A stretch of 13,348 nucleotides of DNA, taken from NCBI GenBank assembly GCA_009691815.1, contig SIAL01000046.1, positions 1-13,348 on the forward strand, in the 5' to 3' direction. Under the pieces are notes generated by a model. That model was given only the letters and a program-made list of their open reading frames with translations, did not search any database and had not been told where the DNA came from. Made by a program: the position numbers and the translations under genes. This DNA comes from Gemmataceae bacterium. GTDB lineage: Bacteria > Planctomycetota > Planctomycetia > Gemmatales > Gemmataceae. Positions 7,336-13,201 of this stretch are shown in pieces (within the stretch, counting starts at the first letter, position 1; the number at the start of each line of letters is the position of its first letter).

Positions 7336-8031
7336 ATGCTTTCTGATTCGGATATCGAACTGGCTGAACTTGCGGGTGCCTTCATCCACGAGTTGAAAAA
7401 TCACATTTCCACACTTAACCTGAACCTTCAAATCCTTGCGGAAGAATTTGAAGAGGCGCAAAATCCCCGTGAACGAAGGGTCCTTGACAGGATTCAAAGG
7501 TTGCAAGGGGAATGCTCTAGGATGGTCGATGTTTCAAATGATTTCAATCGGTTTGCCCGATTGGTCAATTTGAATAGCCGACCCGAAAGGATCGATAAAA
7601 TTCTTGGAGAAGTCCTCGATTTTTTCGGTCCCACAGCACGCGCCAACAATATCGAAGTCCGGACTTTTTTTCCATCGGATCTCCCTCTGGTAAGACTGGA
7701 CTCCGAAGTTTTCAAACAGGCTATCCTCAATCTTTTCCTCAATGCGTTTCAAGCTTTGCCGATTGGTGGCGAGATCACCATTCAGGTAAATATCGAACAG
7801 AACCATTGTGTCTTGCGCATTATAGATACCGGCCATGGAATGCCCCCTGAAGTGGTTTCTCGTGTTTTCAAACCGTATTATACCACCAAGCCGGGGGGTA
7901 GTGGATTAGGATTAGCCACCACCAAAAAAATCATTGAAGCACATGGCGGCTCAATAGGGGTTGAGTCCGAACCCAAGCGGGGAACCTGCTTTACCATTAG
8001 CCTTCCGCTTTTAAATGAAGTTACGGGTTAG
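7336..8031 (+). CDS. small soluble sensor histidine kinase (HisKA + HATPase_c only)
   Basis: The product is a compact two-component kinase of 231 aa. The dimerisation/phosphoacceptor helix is at about 8-75 with H18 in FIHELKNHIST. The HATPase_c domain at about 85-228 has the N-box (N132 and N136 in AILNLFLNAFQA), the G1 box DTGHGMPPE (D164), the F-box region VFKPYYTTK and the G2 box GGSGLGL (187-193). There is no signal peptide, membrane segment or sensor domain ahead of the H-box, so it should be cytosolic and must receive its input from another protein or a very short N-terminus. No response regulator is in the window, so it is an orphan. The ATG start has a poor ribosome site (CAGGTTG). 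It sits 86 nt after pnp, beyond a terminator, and 43 nt before the aminotransferase gene, which could be co-transcribed. Confidence 0.85.
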   Translation: MLSDSDIELAELAGAFIHELKNHISTLNLNLQILAEEFEEAQNPRERRVLDRIQRLQGECSRMVDVSNDFNRFARLVNLNSRPERIDKILGEVLDFFGPTARANNIEVRTFFPSDLPLVRLDSEVFKQAILNLFLNAFQALPIGGEITIQVNIEQNHCVLRIIDTGHGMPPEVVSRVFKPYYTTKPGGSGLGLATTKKIIEAHGGSIGVESEPKRGTCFTISLPLLNEVTG

Positions 8032-8074
8032 GCAAAAGTTAAGAGCTTTGGAAATCCACAAATGAGCACTTTAC

Positions 8075-8980
8075 ATGTCATTTCATAAAAATCGTGAACC
8101 AATTGCCTCGGTTCAGGGGCAAATTGTTCCCTTATCTCAGGCCATGGTCCCGGCGTTGGATAGAGGGTATTTGTTTGCGGATGCAGTTTATGAAGTATTA
8201 AGGACTTACAAAGGACGCCCTTTTTTGGCCAAAGGGCATTTTCGCCGATTGGAACGAAGCCTTGCCACCATCCGGATCGAAGGTGTGGATTTGGAGGGAT
8301 TGAAAAAACGAATTCAATCCGTCATCAGAGAAGGTGGCTTTGATGAGGCCCTTGTTTATATCCAAATCAGTCGAGGCGTCGCTCCCAGAGCCCATGGATT
8401 TCCCGAAGGTGTAAAACCATTTGAATTTTTTTATGTTGCTGATTATGTGGACACAGCCGCTCCGCTTCGAGAATCGGGGGTGGCAGTATCTCTGCAACCC
8501 GACATTCGTTGGGGGAGGTGCGACACCAAATCCACAAATCTTTTGGGTAATGTGCTCGCCTATCAAGACGCCAAAGACCAAGGAGCCTATGAGGCAATCT
8601 TGTTCAAAGAAGATGGCACCGTAACGGAAATGACCCGGACATCCTTTTTTGCGGTGAAAGATAATATCATTTGGACCCACCCCGCGGGTCACCGGATTTT
8701 GCCAAGCATTACCAAAGATCTTGTATTTGAACTTTGTGAGAAAATAGGGCAGCCCATCCGGGCGCACGCCATTCCGTTAAAGGACCTCATGGAATTTGAC
8801 GAAATGTTCATGGCAGGAACAACTACTGAAATTATTCCTATTCTTTTAGTGGATGGAAAACCTGTCGGAAATGGTACTGTTGGTCCTGTTACCATGGCCT
8901 TACGAAAAGCATTTCTTGACTATTTAAACCATTGGCTCAGTCATCCCGATGATGATGTCGATGGAGATTTCTCCGACTGA
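8075..8980 (+). CDS. dat: D-amino-acid aminotransferase (class IV PLP enzyme)
   Basis: This fold-type IV PLP enzyme probably interconverts D-alanine + 2-oxoglutarate and pyruvate + D-glutamate, supplying D-Glu for peptidoglycan. The Schiff-base lysine is K152 in CDTKSTNLLG, and the PLP-nitrogen glutamate is E185 in GTVTE. The substrate-carboxylate residues that mark D-AAT, not branched-chain aminotransferase or ADC lyase, are all present: Y39 in AVYEV, and R105 and H107 in PRAHGFPEG. The helix DRGYLFADAVYE (29-40) and the MAGTTTEI segment (246-253) also match. The length of 301 aa is near the family norm (about 280-290); the last 15 residues are an acidic tail (PDDDVDGDF). The start is the only sensible one in frame; the ribosome site is weak (TGAG). 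It follows the kinase by 43 nt. A branched-chain aminotransferase is the main alternative but fits less well. Confidence 0.88.
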   Translation: MSFHKNREPIASVQGQIVPLSQAMVPALDRGYLFADAVYEVLRTYKGRPFLAKGHFRRLERSLATIRIEGVDLEGLKKRIQSVIREGGFDEALVYIQISRGVAPRAHGFPEGVKPFEFFYVADYVDTAAPLRESGVAVSLQPDIRWGRCDTKSTNLLGNVLAYQDAKDQGAYEAILFKEDGTVTEMTRTSFFAVKDNIIWTHPAGHRILPSITKDLVFELCEKIGQPIRAHAIPLKDLMEFDEMFMAGTTTEIIPILLVDGKPVGNGTVGPVTMALRKAFLDYLNHWLSHPDDDVDGDFSD

Positions 8981-9248
8981 TGGGGCAGGAAACGCCTTGG
9001 CCTTGGGGGGGATTGAACTTTGCCCCCAAGCGATTCACCCGCTAGCGTTTCAAAAAATCCAAGGAAATGGTGGTGAACCGTTGATGGGTTCGGTCTGTAC
9101 AACCTAAAGGGATATGCACGGGACCTGTCCACCGTAGTATTGAGGAAAACAATTCCGGTGCAAGGCAAAAAGGTTGGATATTAAACGGTTGGAAGTCAGT
9201 GTGCCTTGGAATATGCCAATAAATGTGAAACGGGAGATCTCATTTTGC
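8981..9248. other. convergent intergenic region between dat and the esterase gene
   Basis: No convincing gene is visible in these 268 nt. It holds a GC-rich stem-loop at 9002-9030 near the dat end and part of a second perfect stem-loop (9235-9260) at the esterase end. A weaker dyad, GAACC (9075-9079) with GGTTC (9087-9091), lies between them. Two converging transcripts end here, which accounts for the hairpins. Confidence 0.6.
9002..9030 (+). terminator. GC-rich hairpin downstream of dat
   Basis: CTTGGGGG (9002-9009) pairs with CCCCCAAG (9023-9030) in a perfect 8-bp stem with a 13-nt loop, about 20 nt after the dat stop. No T-run follows on either strand, so it may act as a 3' stabilising structure or need a factor to terminate. 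It lies between convergent genes. Confidence 0.5.
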
Positions 9249-9260
9249 TTAATGAGATCT
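9235..9260 (-). terminator. perfect 10-bp hairpin overlapping the esterase stop codon
   Basis: AGATCTCATT (9235-9244) and AATGAGATCT (9251-9260) form a perfect stem with a 6-nt loop. The stop codon of the minus-strand esterase gene (9249-9251) lies in the loop and the first stem pair, so the last three codons (R-S-H) are inside the stem. No strong T-run follows on the minus strand. It is probably an mRNA 3'-end structure. Confidence 0.5.
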
Positions 9261-10214
9261 TGGGGTAAGAATCAATTCGCTGTGGGACGAAATGAAACCC
9301 AACAGGGCTTGGGTAACAGGGTCAGCCTCACTCAATTGGGCACGGGCGATCATGGCATGGTGGGTTCGATTGGAAATCTGTTCGCAATAGGCATCCACTT
9401 TTTTCTCTCGCAGGGCTTTACAAAAATCGCGGGACATTTTCTCACATCCGGGCAGGTCCTGTTTCCCGTAGAGAATGAGAAAAGGCGGCTCGTCACCGTT
9501 CACATGGGATAGCGGAGCCGCGTCAAGGACCACCTGCTTATCATTTCCCAAAACCAGCCCGGTGAGGATATATCCCATTTTCGTTCGCCATTTGCGCCCA
9601 AGCCAGTCATTTCCCTGAGCAATTTCTCGATCTAGCCAACCTTCCTGAAAACTGAAAACGCCACTAATGGCCAACACACCACGAATATCCATTACCGACC
9701 GTTTATGCGCCTTGAGGTAGGTATCATTGGTTGCCAATAGAGACACTAGGTGCCCACCCGCCGAATGCCCGGAAACAAAAATCCTGTCATTTCGGCCACC
9801 ATGGTTTTCAATGTTGTCAAATGTCCAAGCAAAAGCCTTGGCAATATCCTTAATGTGGTCGGGATGTTTGGCGAAGGGGGAAAGGTGGTAATTAACCACC
9901 ACCACCCCGACACCGTTTCTCGCAAGGATGTTGCCCAAAGAGAAATATTGCCATTTGTCCCCAACCGTCCAGCCCCCGCCATGAACAAATAATAAAACCG
10001 GAAACCCCTTTTGGTCCTTGGGTAGGTAAAGGTCCAGTTTATGTTTGCGGAAATCGGGGCTGCGCTGTTCACCATAAGCAATGTCTTTAATCGAGTGGAC
10101 TTGGTGATTTCCACCTACACGAATCAAATTCTCTCCCCTTAGGGAAGGTAGGGTAACGAGGGAAAACATTACCAAAAGCAGGATGGAACATTTGCCTGGA
10201 ATCGGTATTCGCAT
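9249..10214 (-). CDS. secreted alpha/beta hydrolase (BD-FAE / carboxylesterase-like)
   Basis: This is an alpha/beta-hydrolase of the esterase/lipase type, similar to the BD-FAE group that cuts feruloyl or acetyl esters on plant polysaccharides; the substrate is not established. Numbered from the start given here (321 aa), it has the oxyanion motif HGGGW at 78-82, the nucleophile elbow GHSAGGH with S151, a probable acid D253 in YGKQDLPGC, and H285 or H286 in RTHHAMI as the catalytic histidine. The chosen ATG (codon 10212-10214) gives an ideal signal peptide, MRIPIPGKCSILLLVMFSLV, with cleavage near LRG-EN. An in-frame ATG at 10260-10262, directly after the upstream TAA, would add 16 Pro-rich residues ahead of it and is the likely automated call. 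Neither start has a strong ribosome site. It follows the ankyrin gene closely, so the two are probably co-transcribed. Confidence 0.87.
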   Translation of the reverse strand: MRIPIPGKCSILLLVMFSLVTLPSLRGENLIRVGGNHQVHSIKDIAYGEQRSPDFRKHKLDLYLPKDQKGFPVLLFVHGGGWTVGDKWQYFSLGNILARNGVGVVVVNYHLSPFAKHPDHIKDIAKAFAWTFDNIENHGGRNDRIFVSGHSAGGHLVSLLATNDTYLKAHKRSVMDIRGVLAISGVFSFQEGWLDREIAQGNDWLGRKWRTKMGYILTGLVLGNDKQVVLDAAPLSHVNGDEPPFLILYGKQDLPGCEKMSRDFCKALREKKVDAYCEQISNRTHHAMIARAQLSEADPVTQALLGFISSHSELILTPRSH

Positions 10215-10262
10215 ATCACCCGGTTTGGGTGGTTGGAACTGGCCGGAATTGGGTAGGACCAT

Positions 10263-10886
10263 TTATTTGTTGCTCGGGGTAGGTGATTTCTTGAGGAAGG
10301 GATTGGGTTTCAATTCCACCTTTTTGACGGTTTGCAGGTAATCAAGGACCTTTTCCGCTTCTTTACCGCCAACCTGTGCATGAAAATGTAGCGAAAAACC
10401 ATGGGGCCCTCTGGCATCAATCAATAAAGGTTGCAAGGTCAAAATGGAGCGGACCGCTTCCAGTTGACCCATCATTGCCGCACAGAATAAATCCATTCGT
10501 GCCCCTTTGGCCAGAAGGAAAGTCACAATGTCCTTTCGACCCATATGGGAAGCTCCACCCAAAGCCGTTTCCCAATCCCCCGCACCCCAATCTATGCTTG
10601 CGTTGATCAAGCCGGGCTCCCTTTCGACCAACTGTTTTACCATGGGCAAATCGCTGTGGCCAAAGAGGACAAAATCTTGGGCAAGCTGCCGATTGATTTG
10701 GAGTTTTTTCCATGAGGGTTTGAAACTTGGTCCGGCATAGTTGCGTTCAAAAGGTCCCTCAGTAGGTCCCGCCGGCAGGACGGGTGCATTGGTTTTAGCA
10801 TCTTGGGAATACAGATGAGTGACATTACCTAAGACGATACTTGCCGAAAGTGTGGTAAACGAACGCCTAATGATTGGGGTAGTCAT
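10263..10886 (-). CDS. small exported ankyrin-repeat protein
   Basis: The 207-aa product has an N-terminal export signal with twin arginines (IIRRSFTTLSASIVLG, residues 5-20). It is not a full SRRxFLK consensus, so either Tat or Sec export is possible. Residues about 68-172 read as three to four degenerate ankyrin repeats: DFVLFGHSDLPMVKQLVERE, then ETALGGASHMGRKDIVTFLL, then LFCAAMMGQLEAVRSILT, followed by a broken final unit GFSLHFHAQVG. The C-terminus is basic and Pro-rich (NPFLKKSPTPSNK). Ankyrin repeats mediate protein-protein contacts; the partner is unknown. The ATG start is supported by GGAG 5 nt upstream (complement of 10892-10895). Its TAA stop is directly followed by an ATG of the esterase frame, so the two genes form a unit. 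No enzymatic residues are evident. The gene faces the metallopeptidase gene divergently. Confidence 0.75.
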   Translation of the reverse strand: MTTPIIRRSFTTLSASIVLGNVTHLYSQDAKTNAPVLPAGPTEGPFERNYAGPSFKPSWKKLQINRQLAQDFVLFGHSDLPMVKQLVEREPGLINASIDWGAGDWETALGGASHMGRKDIVTFLLAKGARMDLFCAAMMGQLEAVRSILTLQPLLIDARGPHGFSLHFHAQVGGKEAEKVLDYLQTVKKVELKPNPFLKKSPTPSNK

Positions 10887-11019
10887 GATTGCTCCTGTCT
10901 TTCTCTGGGATCTTTTCGAGTTGATTGCGAGCCTTTTCTACTTAATTATACAAGCGTTAAGGGGCCTCCGTAGGCGATTACCCCCTTAAAAAGCAATGCC
11001 AAAAGAACATAGGCCGGAA

Positions 11020-11050
11020 GGGGTAACCCCAGAGCCTTTGAGGTAACCTC
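11020..11050. promoter_or_regulatory. candidate tandem operator: two GGTAACC-core palindromes 20 bp apart
   Basis: GGGGTAACCCC at 11020-11030 and GAGGTAACCTC at 11040-11050 are both perfect 5+1+5 inverted repeats sharing the core GGTAACC. Their centres (11025 and 11045) are exactly 20 bp apart, about two helical turns. The single-base centre makes RNA hairpins unlikely and points to a dimeric DNA-binding protein. It could control either or both divergent genes. The regulator is unknown. Confidence 0.4.
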
Positions 11051-11219
11051 GGCTTGATTTCCTTTTCCGGGGCGTTTAGGCTTACCTCCTGAGTGGCAGG
11101 AGTTTCCGCAGGGGATATTGCGGTTAAACTGCCTAGATGGTATGGGTTCTTATCGGAAATACCCTAGGGGAGGGTGGTTTCGATGGGTTGGCCAAGTTGG
11201 CAAACCCTTAGTCCGGCAT

Positions 11220-11224
11220 GGAGG
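11220..11224 (+). promoter_or_regulatory. strong ribosome binding site that sets the metallopeptidase start
   Basis: GGAGG at 11220-11224 is 6 nt before the ATG at 11231. It favours that start over the in-frame GTG at 11174 and ATG at 11183, although GGGAGG at 11168-11173 also lies 9 nt before the latter. Confidence 0.65.
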
Positions 11225-11230
11225 CTGGCC

Positions 11231-12889
11231 ATGGTTTTTACGAATTCCCCTAAAAAGTCATTATTTTTCGGCTTGGCTTGCCTAGTGGCCGGATTTTTGG
11301 CATGTCCAATATCCAGCGCTCAAAATGCCAAACCCTTATCCCCGGCCATTCTACCTGCTCAACAGCAAAAATTGACCAAGCTTTTGGCGGTTCATCGAGC
11401 CCTTTCCGATGGATTGGATTTGCTTCGCAAAGGTCGCAATGAAGAGGCGGTTACTCTTCTCGAAAGGGAACTTCCCAATATTGAAGGCGACCGGGAATAC
11501 CTTCGAACGCTGCAGGATGCTTACCAAGGTACCATTCAGGACCTAGCTCGCTCCGGTCATGCTGTCGAGGCGGATGCCTATATTCGTCGGCTGAATGCCC
11601 TTCAGTCTCCCAACCTGCAATTCAGCCCAAACTCGATGCCCAACCAGACAAGTGGATCACAAAACCCGGTGGTTGCCCAGCCAGCGAATGCCAAGCCTCC
11701 TGCACCTTTGATTCCGACCCAACCGGGAAATGGGGCGGCACAGGGCGATCAAGGTTTGGTGGTGCGTGGTAATGCCGAGGATGATCCTTTTTCTTTGGCC
11801 AATTTTGAAAAACCTATTCAAGTAAAACTCCCTGCTCTTAAGGATGCTGAATCCGCCTTTCAAGCCGCCAAATATAACCAAGCTGCCGGTCTTTATGATC
11901 GAGCTTATCGGCAAGGCGAACCCTTGGAAGAAATCCAACGGGAACGATGGGGTTATTCCAAATTGGCGGCTTTGGTGGAATCATTCAACAAAGGTCAAGT
12001 CCACGAAGCCATGATCATCGAGGCGGATCAGGCGGTCACCCTTTCTCCAAAACTTTCCGGAGTGGCGGGAAAGGTCAAGAGCCAAGTTCTTGCTTCCCTT
12101 TCGCAAACCGAGAAACCGCCGGAGGCGGTCGATCAGGTAGAAATTAAGCGGGTTCAAGGCACAGGGATTTGGCAAGCTGTGGAATCCTCATGGTTTCGGG
12201 TATTTCACCAAAACAACGAAGAAATAGCCATTCAGGTTGCCCGACAGGCGGACGCCGCAAAAGCAGGGGCAAGCCGCCGTTGGCTTGGAATCCAAGGGGA
12301 TCATTGGCCCTTTCGATGTGATATTTGGCTTTACCCGACGGGTGAAATGTACTCTAGGGCCACCGGGGTTCCAGGAACTTCCCCGGGCCATTCCACCTTT
12401 CAAGCGGAAAGCACCCGCGTTCTAAGCCGCAAAATTGAACTTCGGATGGATCACCCAAATCTCTTGGATGCCGTCTTGCCCCACGAGGTTACTCATGTGG
12501 TGCTGGCGGGCCAATTTGGCAAAAACTTCCTGCCCAGATGGCTTGATGAAGGAATGGCGATCTTGGCGGAACCACGGGAACGGATTCGCCGTCACACCAA
12601 CCATATTCCCCGTTATGCCATGGAAGGAAGTCTTTTGAACGCGGGTCAATTAATCACCCTTTCCGATTATCCCGACGCGACAAAAGTTGGTATTTTCTAC
12701 GCGCAAAGCGTCTCGTTGGTGGAATACCTTTGCAGCCTCAAGGGCACCCAATCGTTCACCCTTTTTGTCAAGGATGCGGTAGGGGGCAATTGGGAGGCGG
12801 CTTTAAAACAACACTATTCCATTGACGGATTTGCGGGTTTAGATCGGCAATGGCGAGGCGATTGGGTAGCCCTTGGAAACCCCAAATAG
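11231..12889 (+). CDS. secreted peptidase-MA-like (HExxH zinc) protein
   Basis: This is a probable exported gluzincin-type metallopeptidase of 552 aa. The chosen ATG gives a signal peptide, MVFTNSPKKS followed by the hydrophobic LFFGLACLVAGFLA and cleavage at about ISSA-QN; a GTG 57 nt upstream would bury it behind 19 extra residues. Residues about 40-125 are helical and TPR-like (LDLLRKGRNEEAVTLLEREL). Residues about 130-185 are a Pro/Gln/Asn linker. Another helical, TPR-like stretch lies at about 200-290 (AESAFQAAKYNQAAGLYDRA). The C-terminal part (about 315-545) contains HEVTH (H418, E419, H422) and WLDEGMA with the likely third ligand E440, the pattern of the peptidase MA-like domain. The substrate is unknown. 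It reads away from the ankyrin-esterase pair across a dyad-rich region. Confidence 0.82.
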   Translation: MVFTNSPKKSLFFGLACLVAGFLACPISSAQNAKPLSPAILPAQQQKLTKLLAVHRALSDGLDLLRKGRNEEAVTLLERELPNIEGDREYLRTLQDAYQGTIQDLARSGHAVEADAYIRRLNALQSPNLQFSPNSMPNQTSGSQNPVVAQPANAKPPAPLIPTQPGNGAAQGDQGLVVRGNAEDDPFSLANFEKPIQVKLPALKDAESAFQAAKYNQAAGLYDRAYRQGEPLEEIQRERWGYSKLAALVESFNKGQVHEAMIIEADQAVTLSPKLSGVAGKVKSQVLASLSQTEKPPEAVDQVEIKRVQGTGIWQAVESSWFRVFHQNNEEIAIQVARQADAAKAGASRRWLGIQGDHWPFRCDIWLYPTGEMYSRATGVPGTSPGHSTFQAESTRVLSRKIELRMDHPNLLDAVLPHEVTHVVLAGQFGKNFLPRWLDEGMAILAEPRERIRRHTNHIPRYAMEGSLLNAGQLITLSDYPDATKVGIFYAQSVSLVEYLCSLKGTQSFTLFVKDAVGGNWEAALKQHYSIDGFAGLDRQWRGDWVALGNPK

Positions 12890-12971
12890 TTGAAATCGAA
12901 GGCGTGGACTTTTTTCAAAGCTCCAAATCTTTAATAGGGCATTTATTTCCTATGTGCCAAAAGAGCTAATC

Positions 12972-13018
12972 AAACTGTCCAAAATACAGTTTTGAGGCGA
13001 ATTATTTTTGATTTTTTT
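12972..13018 (+). terminator. possible terminator after the metallopeptidase gene
   Basis: AAACTGT (12972-12978) and ACAGTTT (12986-12992) form a perfect 7-bp stem with a 7-nt loop. It is followed by T-rich sequence (TTATTTTTGATTTTTTTG, about 13003-13020). The stem is AT-rich and lies about 80 nt after the stop, so this is only a candidate. Confidence 0.4.
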
Positions 13019-13054
13019 GAACAGGAAAATTAACAACAGATCTTGTGTACCAAA

Positions 13055-13080
13055 ATATGAGGTCAAATCTGACCTCATAT
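13055..13080 (-). terminator. perfect 11-bp hairpin, terminator-like on the minus strand
   Basis: ATATGAGGTCA (13055-13065) and TGACCTCATAT (13070-13080) form a perfect stem with a 4-nt loop. Read on the minus strand, the stem runs straight into TTTTGG, giving a short T-run. It lies about 75 nt beyond the 3' end of the tRNA fragment on that strand, so it may be the original terminator of the tRNA transcript. It could also stop plus-strand readthrough. Confidence 0.5.
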
Positions 13081-13153
13081 CGGTTTCCTAGCACCGAAAG
13101 AGCCTACTTTCAGGTAAGCCCTAAGGGCCCGCTGTGCAAAGACTTAAGAAGAA

Positions 13154-13195
13154 TGGACAGAGCCGGGCTTGAACCGGCGACCCCAGCCTTTTCAG
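13154..13195 (-). pseudogene. 3' half of a tRNA gene (probably tRNA-Phe); candidate att core
   Basis: Read on the minus strand from 13195 to 13154, the sequence fits a tRNA from the anticodon loop to position 73. It has loop CTGAAAA (U33, anticodon GAA, A37), 3' anticodon-stem strand GGCTG, variable loop GGGTC, T-stem GCCGG/CCGGC closing the canonical T-loop TTCAAGC, 3' acceptor strand TCTGTCC and discriminator A73. CCA is not encoded. The 5' half is missing: the five bases before the loop (CTTGG) cannot pair with GGCTG, and no D-arm or GGACAGA acceptor strand follows. Only this register gives U33 with a legal anticodon. A break exactly at the anticodon loop is typical of tyrosine-recombinase integration sites. 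Alternatives are a decayed tRNA, the 3' exon of an intron-split tRNA, or less likely a tmRNA 3' end (position 70 is U). Confidence 0.7.
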
Positions 13196-13201
13196 CCAAG
13201 C

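Larger units (their letters stand above)
10887..11230. promoter_or_regulatory. divergent intergenic region with four inverted repeats
   Basis: This 344-nt region separates the ankyrin-esterase pair (minus) from the metallopeptidase gene (plus) and should contain both promoters. It holds TTAAGGGG (10957-10964) with CCCCTTAA (10982-10989); GGGGTAACCCC (11020-11030); GAGGTAACCTC (11040-11050); and CTCCTG (11086-11091) with CAGGAG (11097-11102). I cannot place -35/-10 boxes with confidence. No small gene is apparent. Confidence 0.55.

Noticed and set aside
8198..8767. 189-codon open frame on the minus strand inside the aminotransferase gene
   Set aside because: It is fully antisense to a gene with all catalytic residues intact and has no recognisable features.
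10215..10262. Esterase start at the ATG 10260-10262
   Set aside because: It adds a 16-residue Pro-rich stretch before the signal peptide and has no ribosome site; it remains possible through translational coupling to the ankyrin gene.
11174..11230. Longer start (GTG 11174 or ATG 11183) for the metallopeptidase gene
   Set aside because: It would place 16-19 residues ahead of a clean signal peptide, and the ATG at 11231 has the better-spaced GGAGG.
13154..13195. 3' end of tmRNA (ssrA)
   Set aside because: Position 70 is U as in tmRNA, but CCA is not encoded and the bases before the T-arm fit an anticodon loop and a normal variable loop better.
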